Of a stretch of DNA of 26,692 nt, positions 1-7,302 are shown piece by piece. Position 1 is the stretch's first letter. Each line of letters opens with the position of its first letter. The DNA comes from Paracoccaceae bacterium (GTDB lineage Bacteria > Pseudomonadota > Alphaproteobacteria > Rhodobacterales > Rhodobacteraceae), in NCBI GenBank assembly GCA_016937725.1, contig JAFGVZ010000122.1, forward strand, positions 1 to 26,692, written 5' to 3'. The translations under genes and the position numbers were made by a program. A model generated the notes under the pieces. It ran no database searches. It had not been told where the DNA came from and saw only the letters and a program-made list of their open reading frames with translations.

Positions 1-328
1 TCGAGATGGTGCATATTTGCGCGGATTGCGGTTCAGAAGGTCCAGCCGCTGGTCCTTAACCGCCGGGTCGCTGCCAGTTTTCGCTCACCTCTCGCTGTGC
101 TAGGGCTTGACCTCCGGTCCGGGAACCCGTGGCAGGCCACATCAGCCTGCCACGGTTTTAGGCCGCTGCTTTCTCTTGCACCGGCTTCTCGGCAAAGTCT
201 TTTTTGCCGGTCCATTTTGCAAACACTGAAAATGGGTTGTCCCGTTCACGTGTCATCATCGCCAAGTTGCGTCGCCCTTGGGTGATTAAGATATGACATG
301 GATAGAACAAGTTAGTCAGCCGGTCGGG
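1..328. other. Left-edge stretch without a recognisable gene
   Basis: No reading frame here encodes anything I recognise. The first frame on the plus strand is open from the window edge to 285, but its translation is low-quality and Cys/Ser/Arg-rich, as expected from chance in GC-rich DNA. Two other plus-strand frames stop at 57-59 and 101-103 and could be the tail of a gene outside the window. A strong hairpin (127-155) suggests that a plus-strand transcript ends here. The rest is the 3' flank of the minus-strand ABC gene. Confidence 0.5.
127..159 (+). terminator. Probable Rho-independent terminator
   Basis: A perfect 11-bp stem (ccgtggcaggc at 127-137 with its complement at 145-155) and a 7-nt loop are followed directly by TTTT at 156-159. 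The T run is on the plus strand, so it would terminate a plus-strand gene lying left of the window. No such gene is visible in the window. Confidence 0.55.
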
Positions 329-1876
329 TCAAACCGGGGTGCGGCTTGCGTGTGTTTTGGGCGCGAGACATAGGATTGTCGCATCGCGCCGCGTGCCCCA
401 CGTCTTTTGTTGACAACCGATTTCTTTAAAATTTTCGTGCTCCACAATGATTATGCGCGGCTTAACCAGTCGTAACCTTGCAAAAGCAACTGCCAGCCGT
501 TCGTCGCGTGTCAGGTTTCGACCACCTTCCAGAACCGTGCCGCCAAGCCCACCCAGACGTTTCAGCGTGTCGCCCAGCCCAACCTTCAACGCGGTTAGGG
601 TGAGATGGTCATCGTCCAGTCTGTCATCGCACCCCAAGAGGAGGGCCCGACGCAACGAGCCATGCAAGATAACAGGACGGGCATCGACAAAGAAAACGTT
701 GCGCCGAAGAGTCCCACGACTTAGCTCGGTGATGTCGATCTCTGAAAACCGAATTTGCCCGGTCTTTGGTGCGTCCAAACCCAATAAGAGTTCAACCAAA
801 CGGTCCTTATCCACTTGGGATAGCGAAAGCTCGCTGACTGTCCCGCCGATGATCCGGGTCGTGAGAACATCTCCAGAGGGCAGCGAAAGGTCTTCGAAAG
901 CCAGATCGACCGGGCCCTTGGGCAGGGACTTCCTATTGCGGTAAAGATCCCGCTTGGCATGGGCGCAGGCGTTTGTTGCCTTGACCATAGCAACGGTATG
1001 GGCGGCGCGGTGGTTCCAAACCCCGCCAAGGTCGCGCAGCGGAGCAAGCATCAACCCCATGGCGGCAAGCGCTGCTGCAATATCGCCAGTGCCCAGACCA
1101 GCCCGGAAGCCAAACAGGATAATAGATGCCGCCGCTAGACCAGCCGCGATATCTGGCAGTGCCTTGAGGATTTCAACGCTCCAGCGATGTGTCAAGGCAG
1201 CGTCGATCATAGAGGCGCATCGGCGATCCAAGGAAGCCAATTCCCTTTCCCGCCGCCCAAGACGGTCAAGAGAGGGCGCAAGTGGCATCTTCTCTGTCAT
1301 TTCCGCCGCGATCTTGGCACGCCGCGCTCTCAGGCGCCGTTGCAGCGGGATAAGCCGCAGACCGCCCAGAGCAATGAGCACAAGACCAAGGGTCGCTATT
1401 GGACCGACAGCCAACGCAAAGACCGGGTCCAGCACCCACAACACTGCGAACATCACCGGCATCAGCACAGCCGTTGCAATCAGCCGTGGCAATCCCAGCG
1501 AAAGCCAGTTGCGAAACGCGGTCATGTCGCCCACGAAGCGCAGCGACATGTAGCCGGGGCGTCGCGCGGCGACTACGGGGGCGGGCATCAGTGCGGCATG
1601 CTCGAACAAAGCTGCGCGGATCTGGCGGGCGTAATCCTGCCCGATCCGCTCGCCGATCTGCCTGGAAAAAACGCGGCAGGCGGCGATAACGGCACCAGCC
1701 CCGACCAGCACCGACAGCAGCGCAAAGGACGGTGTGCTGCCAATATGCATGGCCTGAAACAATCCGCGCGTGGCAAAGGCCGCGGCCCCGGCGGCCAGAC
1801 CCTGCGCGACGGTCAGGGCCGCTACGCAGGCCAGCCCCAACCCCCGCCCGTTTTCCAGCAACCGGGGCAAAGCCAT
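329..1876 (-). CDS. ABC exporter-type protein (TMD fused to degenerate NBD)
   Basis: The protein has 515 residues. The N-terminal half has about six hydrophobic segments (roughly 14-37, 51-70, 131-150, 153-174, 243-260, 266-285), the layout of an exporter transmembrane domain. From about 321 the sequence follows an ATPase domain, but the key motifs are eroded. There is no GxxGxGK[ST] P-loop (the region 344-360 reads GGTVSELSLSQVDKDRL), the LSGGQ signature is replaced by LTRDE (455-459), and the Walker B region reads IIIVEHE (475-481) without the usual Asp-Glu. It therefore looks like a dead or regulatory ATPase half. The ATG at 1876 overlaps the stop of the P-loop gene upstream (TAATG), which decides the start and implies translational coupling. 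It is the last gene of the three-gene operon that starts at 3786. The substrate is unknown; pairing with an active ABC half elsewhere is possible. Confidence 0.8.
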   Translation of the reverse strand: MALPRLLENGRGLGLACVAALTVAQGLAAGAAAFATRGLFQAMHIGSTPSFALLSVLVGAGAVIAACRVFSRQIGERIGQDYARQIRAALFEHAALMPAPVVAARRPGYMSLRFVGDMTAFRNWLSLGLPRLIATAVLMPVMFAVLWVLDPVFALAVGPIATLGLVLIALGGLRLIPLQRRLRARRAKIAAEMTEKMPLAPSLDRLGRRERELASLDRRCASMIDAALTHRWSVEILKALPDIAAGLAAASIILFGFRAGLGTGDIAAALAAMGLMLAPLRDLGGVWNHRAAHTVAMVKATNACAHAKRDLYRNRKSLPKGPVDLAFEDLSLPSGDVLTTRIIGGTVSELSLSQVDKDRLVELLLGLDAPKTGQIRFSEIDITELSRGTLRRNVFFVDARPVILHGSLRRALLLGCDDRLDDDHLTLTALKVGLGDTLKRLGGLGGTVLEGGRNLTRDERLAVAFARLRLVKPRIIIVEHENFKEIGCQQKTWGTRRDATILCLAPKTHASRTPV

Positions 1877-2928
1877 TACGCCACCATCCGGTCCGCGCCA
1901 AAGGCACGCAGCGCAAAGACATTGGCCTCGGCAGGGTCCGCCAGATCGTCCTTGCGCAGGACCGGGATGCCGGTTGCGGCCTGGGCCTCTGCCACCGCCA
2001 TGGGCGAGCAGCTCAGGAGTCCCGTCAACGCATCCGGGCGCAGGCCGTGCTGCGCAAGTTCGGCCACGCCACCTGCCGCCGCCACGGCATCGCCGCAGGC
2101 AAAGACCAACCCGGCCATGCGATTTCTCAGCCAAGGATCGGCGATCAGCGCCCCGGTTTCGCGCTGGAACAGGCCATCGGCAATTTCCACCACCGCGATT
2201 TGGCAGCCTTGGTGCGCGGCATGGGCCAACAGCAGGTCCAGCCCGGCTTTGACGCGGTTCAGCGGCTCTCGGTAGGTTGTGACCATGCCCGCATCGGTGA
2301 AATCGGCGACCCAATGCGCGCCGGTATCGGCATATTCGTTGACATCCCCGAACGCGCCCGTGCCGGTGCCTTTCAGCGCGGCCACAGTGTAACCCGCCCG
2401 CCGCAGCCCCAGCGCCAGTTGCGCCGTGGCCAGCGTCTTGCCGGAATTCATCGCCGTGCCCAGCACGAAGATGACGGGAATATCCGCCGGGTATTGCACA
2501 CGCGGCAGCGCGAATTGCGCAAGGTTCACGGCCTGACCAGCATGGTCCAAACAGCGCCCCAGCGGCAAAAGCCGTGTTGCAGGCTTGATGCGTTCATTGC
2601 GCGCGACCATGCGGCCAATGCAGCCGCCACCGGCCAGCAGATCGGCACCATTTGGGTCGATCTCTGCCAATCCTTCGAACTGGTCGGGGGCATAGCGCGC
2701 ACCGCAGGCCATGACGACCAGATCGCCGGGATAGATGTTCGACGGGCGCCCGCTGGCAAGCTGCACGCGCCGGTGTTGCCCAAGGCTTTCAACCTGCGCC
2801 AGGATCAGGTCGCCGGGTTGGGCCTTTGCGAAATCGGTATCCAGCCCGGCAAGGCAAGCGCGGTCCACGCGGCGGGTTGCAAAGGTCCATTTCGCGTCAT
2901 CAAGGGCAGCAAGGGAAGGATGTGTCAT
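1876..2928 (-). CDS. P-loop NTPase-like protein, DUF1611/MobB-like fold
   Basis: The protein has 350 residues. A Walker A motif is visible at 157-165 (GTAMNSGKT), followed by a helix typical of SIMIBI-class NTPases (TLATAQLALGLRRAGY). A Walker B-like strand lies at about 246-251 (VVEIAD). The N-terminal 140 residues form a separate domain with no motif I know. The arrangement resembles the DUF1611 and MobB/dethiobiotin-synthase group of P-loop proteins, but I am not certain of the family. The gene starts 27 nt after the alpha/beta hydrolase gene, and its stop overlaps the start of the ABC gene, so all three are probably one transcript. Its Shine-Dalgarno is poor (AGAAAG far upstream), consistent with coupling. 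A nucleotide-dependent ligase, kinase or metal/cofactor handling role is possible but not shown. Confidence 0.75.
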   Translation of the reverse strand: MTHPSLAALDDAKWTFATRRVDRACLAGLDTDFAKAQPGDLILAQVESLGQHRRVQLASGRPSNIYPGDLVVMACGARYAPDQFEGLAEIDPNGADLLAGGGCIGRMVARNERIKPATRLLPLGRCLDHAGQAVNLAQFALPRVQYPADIPVIFVLGTAMNSGKTLATAQLALGLRRAGYTVAALKGTGTGAFGDVNEYADTGAHWVADFTDAGMVTTYREPLNRVKAGLDLLLAHAAHQGCQIAVVEIADGLFQRETGALIADPWLRNRMAGLVFACGDAVAAAGGVAELAQHGLRPDALTGLLSCSPMAVAEAQAATGIPVLRKDDLADPAEANVFALRAFGADRMVA

Positions 2929-2955
2929 TGTCTGGGCTTTCTGATTGGAAAAAGG

Positions 2956-3786
2956 TCAGCTTGCCTTGGCAAGCGCGCGTGTCGGGGTGCCTGCCAGAAG
3001 GCGGGCGGCTAGATCGGTCTGGGTCAGGGCTTGGGTCACGTTATGCGCAACGCCCGGCAACATCCGCAGCGAGATGTCGGGCGCAATGCCATGAGCCTGC
3101 GCCGCCGCGCGGAACCGACCCACATAGGTTTGCGCCCGTGCCACGCGTGTGCGGCCTTGGATCTGGTCCAGATCAGGGGCTTTGCGCAAGGCGTCGTCGC
3201 GGTCGCTGTCTTCGGTGCCGACACAGACATGAACCGGCAGCGACAGATAGGCGCTTAGCGCCTGCCTGTGCCGCCGCGCCCATGTCAGGCTGTCGGAATG
3301 CGTGTCGACGACCCCCAGCCCATAGGGATGCGCCATGCTGGCATCGGGCAGGCAATACCATCCCGCCGCCGCAAGGTTTAGGCGGGCCACGCGCTGTGGA
3401 TAGAGCATGGCGAAGCGGTGCGCCAATTGCGCGCCGCCCGAATGGCCGAACATCTCGACCCGTCCGGCAAAGACAGGATCAATCAGGGCCAGATGCGCCA
3501 GCATGGCCAGCAGTGCCAGATCGGGCCGCGCAGCGCGGCACGGGCGCTGGAAATGTGGCCAGCGATCAGCGGCGAAATGTGGCACGACCACGATCCGCCC
3601 ATGGGTCCCGGCGGTTGGCGCCAGCAGCGCGGCCAGTTCATCGGCATTGCGCGAAATACCGTGCAGCGCCACCAGCGGGGGCAGGTCGGCGCGGTGGTTG
3701 GGCACGATCAATGTCACCGGCAAAATGCCAGAGACAGAGGCGATCTGATGCGCCGTTACAGTCACGTTCGGGTGGGTCAGGGACAT
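2956..3786 (-). CDS. Alpha/beta-hydrolase (serine esterase-like)
   Basis: The protein has 276 residues. The nucleophile elbow is GHSGG at 114-118 with Ser116 as the likely nucleophile. An oxyanion-type HG lies at 42-43 after a hydrophobic strand, a catalytic Asp is likely around 193-197 (TEDSDRDD), and the catalytic His is probably His248 (GVAHNV). I see no signal peptide, so it should be cytoplasmic. I chose the ATG at 3786 because a strong Shine-Dalgarno (AGGAGAGG) precedes it; an in-frame start 17 codons upstream has none and would sit on the predicted promoter. It is the first gene of an operon with the P-loop protein and the degenerate ABC exporter. An ECF-type promoter (GGAATA-N15-CGTT at 3819-3843) precedes it. 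The substrate is unknown; the fold also fits lipid, polyester or peptide ester hydrolysis. Confidence 0.85.
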   Translation of the reverse strand: MSLTHPNVTVTAHQIASVSGILPVTLIVPNHRADLPPLVALHGISRNADELAALLAPTAGTHGRIVVVPHFAADRWPHFQRPCRAARPDLALLAMLAHLALIDPVFAGRVEMFGHSGGAQLAHRFAMLYPQRVARLNLAAAGWYCLPDASMAHPYGLGVVDTHSDSLTWARRHRQALSAYLSLPVHVCVGTEDSDRDDALRKAPDLDQIQGRTRVARAQTYVGRFRAAAQAHGIAPDISLRMLPGVAHNVTQALTQTDLAARLLAGTPTRALAKAS

Positions 3787-3818
3787 CGTCCTCTCCTGTT
3801 CTTGGTGTCTGAGGGAAG

Positions 3819-3843
3819 AACGCGGCAGCGCGGGCAATATTCC
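3819..3843 (-). promoter_or_regulatory. ECF-type promoter of the hydrolase operon
   Basis: On the minus strand GGAATA (3843-3838) and CGTT (3822-3819) are separated by exactly 15 nt. The predicted transcript start lies about 25 nt upstream of the hydrolase ATG. It is one of six copies of this motif in the cluster. Confidence 0.65.
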
Positions 3844-3871
3844 TTCGTTGCCGAAATTTTCCGCAATCCGG

Positions 3872-3909
3872 GAAAGAAAAAGGCGCGCACCCGGCCTGGG
3901 TCCGCGCCT
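3872..3909 (-). terminator. Rho-independent terminator of the lipoprotein gene
   Basis: The stem aggcgcg/cgcgcct (3881-3887 with 3903-3909) continues past one mismatch into ACCC/GGGT around a GGCCT loop. On the minus strand it is followed by TTTTTCTTTC. It lies 25 nt beyond the lipoprotein stop, upstream of the hydrolase promoter. Confidence 0.8.
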
Positions 3910-3933
3910 AGGGCAAGTGCATGCGCTTGCGCA

Positions 3934-4335
3934 TTACAGCCCGGCAGGATTGCCCGCCAGCAACACCGAACGATCCGTGATCTTGCCATCGCGCACCCAA
4001 TTGATCTGGTTGCCCTTGCGATACATGGTCACACAGCGTTCCTTGCCGTTACCGAAAGTCTGCCAGCGGCGGCAATACTGATCGCCCGTCACCCGCCACA
4101 CACCCGTTTCCACGCGCCCGCGATACCGGATCGTCATGGTCGAGGCACTGGTATAGTGAATGACATAGCGGCCATCGTTGTCCTTTCCGTCCAACGAATT
4201 GCCGGGCAAAATCTGGCGTATTTCGGTGCCGGTCATTTTCTGAAAGTCGCGGCTCGCCAAACCATTGGTCGTGGTCATACATCCGGCAAGCATCGTGCCG
4301 GCGGCCAAGATTGCGAACATCATCTGTTTGGTCAT
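3934..4335 (-). CDS. Small predicted outer-membrane lipoprotein
   Basis: The protein has 133 residues and begins with a short lipoprotein signal ending in the lipobox LAGC (Cys19). The mature part has no domain I recognise. It contains the segments MTGTEIRQILPGNSL and GRYVIHYTSASTM and two Cys around CRRWQTFGNGKERC, a pattern seen in small uncharacterised alphaproteobacterial lipoproteins. I chose the ATG at 4335 because it directly precedes the signal sequence and has an AAGAGG ribosome site; the frame stays open further upstream, but that part looks non-coding. It is monocistronic, with its own ECF-type promoter (4391-4416) and a terminator just downstream. A role as an envelope-stress or surface component controlled by the neighbouring sigma factor is inferred from the promoter only. 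Confidence 0.8.
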   Translation of the reverse strand: MTKQMMFAILAAGTMLAGCMTTTNGLASRDFQKMTGTEIRQILPGNSLDGKDNDGRYVIHYTSASTMTIRYRGRVETGVWRVTGDQYCRRWQTFGNGKERCVTMYRKGNQINWVRDGKITDRSVLLAGNPAGL

Positions 4336-4390
4336 GGGGAAGCCTCTTGTTTGTGCGGGGGCTTTGGCCCACGCATGTTGCACAAGGGGG

Positions 4391-4416
4391 AAACGTTTGG
4401 ATGCGTTGATTATTCC
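4391..4416 (-). promoter_or_regulatory. ECF-type promoter of the lipoprotein gene
   Basis: The minus strand carries GGAATA (4416-4411), 15 nt, then CGTTT (4395-4391). The predicted 5' leader is about 50 nt. It is identical in elements and spacing to the other promoters in the cluster. Confidence 0.7.
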
Positions 4417-4435
4417 CGGAATGGCTCCGCAAAAG

Positions 4436-4466
4436 GTAAAAAATCCGGCCAAGTGGACCGGATTTT
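4436..4466 (-). terminator. Rho-independent terminator of the protease gene
   Basis: An inverted repeat AAAATCCGG (4440-4448) and CCGGATTTT (4458-4466), with CC/GG extending it around an AAGT loop and one bulged base. On the minus strand the hairpin runs into TTTTTT. It lies 26 nt after the protease stop and just upstream of the lipoprotein promoter. Confidence 0.8.
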
Positions 4467-4491
4467 CATGTGCAAGAGGGTGATGCTGCAA

Positions 4492-5907
4492 TCAGATTGG
4501 CGCGCGGCAAAGCCCGTCAATATTCAGCAGCCCCGCGCCGAAGACCGGGTCCTGCCCGCTCTCTCCCAGATCGTTGGCCATGGCGCGCAGGGTGTCGGCA
4601 ATTTCCGCTACCCGCAGGTCTGGCCGAGCCTCGCGCAACATGGCGATGGCGGCTGTCACGAACGGCACCGCGAAAGAGGTGCCAGTTTTCGTGCGCGCGC
4701 CGGAAATCGAGGCGGCCGTCCAGACATCGACCCCCGGCGCCGCGACATCAATATGCGCGCCCTGAATGGCGCGGCGGTAGATAGCGCCATCCCGGTCCAC
4801 GGCGGTTACGGCAATGACCGGGTCATAGGCAGCAGGATATTCGGCTTCGGCGCGCGGCCCGCTATTGCCAGCCGCCGCGACCAGCACGATGTCGCGCTCA
4901 TTCACCAGCCGGGTAACGGCGCGTTCCAGCACGGTATTGGGCGGACCGGCCAAGCTAAGGTTAATGACCTGCACATTGGCATCCGCCAACAGATCCAACC
5001 CGCCAAGCAAGGTGAAAACATCGGCACGCTCATCAGCCCCGCTGCGGTAGAAGGCATCCACGGCGAGCAGCTTTGCACCCGGCACAAGGCCGGGCGACCG
5101 TGTGCCGGGCGCGCCGACCAAAAGCGCGGCAACCGCCGTGCCATGCTGCGCGCGCGAGGCGCGGCGGTCTTCCTTTCCCAGCCGTTCGACGGTCAAACGG
5201 GCATCGCGGAACGTGTCATGTTCCGGGTTGATCCCGGTGTCGATCATCCCGATCGGTGTGGCCGAGCCGCAAGTGCCCCTCCTTTCGGGAAATTCAGGCC
5301 AGCTTAGGCTGTTGCGCGCCGGACAATCGACCCCGCGGCAATCGGGCGCAAAGCCTTGCCCGCTGCGGTAGAAATGGTTGAAATCGGCATCCTGACCACT
5401 TGGCAAGGCGCGCACGATATCACGCGCCTGCGGCAGGCTTAGACCGCGCGGCACCGACAAGCGCCGCGATGTGGTCTGGAAAGCGGGCAGGTCCGCCGTT
5501 TCCAGAACCGCATAGCCTTGCGCCAGCAAGGCCGTGAGGTCGGCTTCGGTCAACCCGAAGGTCACGATCTCATTGGCCGCAAACTCTGGCAAGGGCACGG
5601 GCGCATTGCGGCGCGGGGGGGACGCGGGCGGTTCCGTCTGAAACAGGCGTCGCAAGAGGGTGGGGCCTTCCGACGCCCCACCGCCGCGCTGAATGCTGCC
5701 GGAATAACTGTCATCCGATGACCTGCTTCCGCCACGATCCGACCCGCCTGCGCCGCTGTCGTCATCGTCGTCATCACCGCCGTCATCATCGTCATCATCC
5801 GCAAAAGCGGCGAAGTTGTTCCCGGTTGGGTCGATGGTCAATTCGAAAGCACCAGATGCGGCAAATACCAGCAAGAATGCCATCGTGAATATGTGTTTGA
5901 GACGCAT
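4492..5907 (-). CDS. Secreted subtilisin-like (S8) serine protease with N-terminal Asp-rich tract
   Basis: The protein has 471 residues. A signal peptide covers about 1-20. Residues 37-50 form an acidic tract (two blocks of six Asp), then a Ser/Gly/Arg-rich linker, a pro-region to about 210, and the S8 domain to the end. The catalytic residues are visible: Asp223 in GMIDTGINPEH, His255 in QHGTAVA, the oxyanion Asn348 in AAGNSG, and Ser411 in GTSFAVPF. It should therefore be an active periplasmic or extracellular endopeptidase. Cys190, Cys195 and Cys213 could form a disulfide. The ATG at 5907 has a GGAAAGG ribosome site 4 nt away and begins the signal sequence; an upstream in-frame start would overlap the promoter. 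It is divergent from the ECF sigma gene across 89 bp, which contain an ECF-type promoter pointing at the protease. It may process envelope proteins or its neighbours' products, such as the anti-sigma factor; that is inference. Confidence 0.92.
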   Translation of the reverse strand: MRLKHIFTMAFLLVFAASGAFELTIDPTGNNFAAFADDDDDDGGDDDDDDSGAGGSDRGGSRSSDDSYSGSIQRGGGASEGPTLLRRLFQTEPPASPPRRNAPVPLPEFAANEIVTFGLTEADLTALLAQGYAVLETADLPAFQTTSRRLSVPRGLSLPQARDIVRALPSGQDADFNHFYRSGQGFAPDCRGVDCPARNSLSWPEFPERRGTCGSATPIGMIDTGINPEHDTFRDARLTVERLGKEDRRASRAQHGTAVAALLVGAPGTRSPGLVPGAKLLAVDAFYRSGADERADVFTLLGGLDLLADANVQVINLSLAGPPNTVLERAVTRLVNERDIVLVAAAGNSGPRAEAEYPAAYDPVIAVTAVDRDGAIYRRAIQGAHIDVAAPGVDVWTAASISGARTKTGTSFAVPFVTAAIAMLREARPDLRVAEIADTLRAMANDLGESGQDPVFGAGLLNIDGLCRAPI

Positions 5908-5939
5908 TGACCTTTCCTTTTCTTTTGTATCTTTCACTG

Positions 5940-5966
5940 AAAACGTAAAAACCACGAAAAAATTCC
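5940..5966 (-). promoter_or_regulatory. ECF-type promoter of the S8 protease
   Basis: On the minus strand GGAATT (5966-5961), a 15-nt T-rich spacer, then CGTTTT (5945-5940). It is the only one of the six copies with T at the sixth position of the -35. It lies in the intergenic region shared with the sigma gene but points away from it. Confidence 0.7.
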
Positions 5967-5996
5967 GCGCTATTTAGATTTATTAAAGGGTCGGTC

Positions 5997-6491
5997 TTGG
6001 GCAGTTCAGAATTCGACACCGCTTTGCTTGCGGCTTTGCCCAAGGTGCGCCGCTACGCGTTATCATTGTGTCGCAAGCCCGACATTGCCGATGATCTCGT
6101 TCAGACCACGGTTGAACGTGCGGTCATTGCGCGGGACAGGTTCGATTTGGCCACAAGCATGCAGGCGTGGCTGTTTCGTATCCTGCGCAACGCCTGGATA
6201 GACCAGACCCGCCGCAACGCCACGCGCGGCACAGAGGTTGACATACACGACAGCCCGGACGCGGCCATTCATGATGGTGACCGCGCCATGGCCGCGCATA
6301 TGGCGCTGAAGGAAACCGAAATCGCGCTGGCCACTTTGCCGCAAGACCAGCAAGATGTGTTGCGGTTGGTCTGCTTCGAGGAACTGTCCTATGCCGAGGC
6401 GGCAGAGGTTCTGGACATCCCCAAAGGCACCGTGATGAGCCGACTGGCCCGCGCCCGCATCGCCTTGGCCGAAAAGATGGGAATAAACTGA
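5997..6491 (+). CDS. ECF-type RNA polymerase sigma factor
   Basis: The protein has 164 residues, the usual size for an ECF sigma factor with only regions 2 and 4. Region 2 spans about 8-80 (ADDLVQTTVERA and the -10 recognition segment AWLFRILRNAWIDQTRR). Region 4 spans about 108-158 and contains a helix-turn-helix (LSYAEAAEVLDIPKGTVMSRLARAR). No ATG fits: the frame opens with TTG at 5997, preceded by AAAGGG 6 nt upstream. Such a weak start would keep sigma levels low. The anti-sigma gene follows after 39 nt. The product likely directs transcription from the GGAAT(A/T)-N15-CGTT promoters found around it. I find no copy of that motif driving the sigma gene itself. Classification to an exact ECF group needs profile comparison. 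Confidence 0.92.
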   Translation: MGSSEFDTALLAALPKVRRYALSLCRKPDIADDLVQTTVERAVIARDRFDLATSMQAWLFRILRNAWIDQTRRNATRGTEVDIHDSPDAAIHDGDRAMAAHMALKETEIALATLPQDQQDVLRLVCFEELSYAEAAEVLDIPKGTVMSRLARARIALAEKMGIN

Positions 6492-6504
6492 CATGTCCTG
6501 CGTT
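6480..6504 (+). promoter_or_regulatory. ECF-type promoter of the anti-sigma gene
   Basis: GGAATA (6480-6485), 15 nt, CGTT (6501-6504). The -35 element lies inside the last codons of the sigma gene (Gly-Ile-Asn). It would let the sigma factor raise its own inhibitor without raising itself. Confidence 0.7.
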
Positions 6505-6530
6505 ACCACTTTGATAACAGGAGCAGCCGC

Positions 6531-7283
6531 ATGACCGAACCCGCCTTTTCCGACGAAATCCTGATGGCCTTTGCCGATGGAGAATTGGACGATTCGACCG
6601 CAGAGGCGCTTTTGGCCGCGCTGCCGGGTGATCCGGCTTTGGCCAAGCGGCTGGACCTGTTCCTGACCACGCGAGAGGCGCTCGCCCCCCAAGCCCCGCC
6701 AGAGCCTGTGCCTGATGCGCTGTTGGCGCAGGTTCAGGCCACGCTTGCGGCGTCACGGACCGATAACGTGGTGCCTTTCGCCCGTCCGCCTGCCGCGCCT
6801 GCGCCGCGCTGGCAACCTATGGCGCTGGCGGCCAGCATTGCGCTGGCGGTTGGTCTTGGTGCCGGGTTCTGGGCATCGGGCCTAAGCCAACGTGGCCCCG
6901 GGGCCACGGCGCAAGCCGATCTGCTGGGCGTTCCGGGTCTAGATGAAGCCTTGGCCAGCATGGCCAGCGGCGAGGCCCGCGATCTGGGCACCGCTTCGGT
7001 CACGGTCGTGGCAAGCTTTGTCACCCAAGACCAGCAACTCTGCCGCGAGGTCGAGATTGCCGACCCATCCGGCGCTGACCTGCTGGCGGTGCTGTGCCAC
7101 GATGCCAAGCAATGGCAAACGCGCCTTGTGCTTGCCACCGCCGCGCGCGACGGCGCAAGCTATACCCCGGCCTCTGCGCTGGAAACGCTGGATGTGTTCT
7201 TGGGCGCGGTCGGGGCAGGTGCGCCCATGTCGCCAGAGGCAGAAGCACAGGCACTTGGGCAATTGCCCTCTGGCCGGGAATAA
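6531..7283 (+). CDS. Membrane anti-sigma factor
   Basis: The protein has 250 residues. The N-terminal ~80 residues carry the ILMAFADGELD motif typical of anti-sigma domains, without the zinc-binding HxxxCxxC signature. One transmembrane helix lies at about 96-116, and about 130 residues follow on the periplasmic side, where Cys173 and Cys187 are seen in otherwise unremarkable sequence. It should hold the adjacent ECF sigma factor at the membrane and release it on an envelope signal. The ATG at 6531 has a good ribosome site (AGGAG, 8 nt). It is co-oriented with the sigma gene and also has its own ECF-type promoter. Its stop codon overlaps the -35 of the next promoter. The signal sensed is unknown; the co-regulated S8 protease is a candidate for regulated proteolysis. 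Confidence 0.85.
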   Translation: MTEPAFSDEILMAFADGELDDSTAEALLAALPGDPALAKRLDLFLTTREALAPQAPPEPVPDALLAQVQATLAASRTDNVVPFARPPAAPAPRWQPMALAASIALAVGLGAGFWASGLSQRGPGATAQADLLGVPGLDEALASMASGEARDLGTASVTVVASFVTQDQQLCREVEIADPSGADLLAVLCHDAKQWQTRLVLATAARDGASYTPASALETLDVFLGAVGAGAPMSPEAEAQALGQLPSGRE

Positions 7284-7301
7284 ACCCCGCGCCGGGGCGT
7301 T
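7277..7301 (+). promoter_or_regulatory. ECF-type promoter of the 235-residue protein gene
   Basis: GGAATA (7277-7282), 15 nt, CGTT (7298-7301). The TAA stop of the anti-sigma gene is part of the -35 hexamer. The spacer is a GC palindrome (CCCCG-CGC-CGGGG). The flanks GGGAATAAAC and CGTTACC match those of the anti-sigma promoter. Confidence 0.7.
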
Positions 7302-7302
7302 A

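Noticed and set aside
189..209. CGGCAAA/TTTGCCG hairpin
   Set aside because: Neither strand is followed by a T run and no gene ends next to it.
1..285. Plus-strand open frame from the window edge
   Set aside because: Composition is not protein-like and a terminator hairpin lies inside it.
3418..5307. Very long plus-strand open frame opposite the hydrolase, lipoprotein and protease genes
   Set aside because: It is the antisense of three well-supported genes and crosses their terminators and promoters; the translation has no domain.
7285..7297. GC hairpin first read as a terminator of the anti-sigma gene
   Set aside because: It has a 3-nt loop and no adjacent T run, and it is exactly the spacer of the GGAATA-N15-CGTT promoter.
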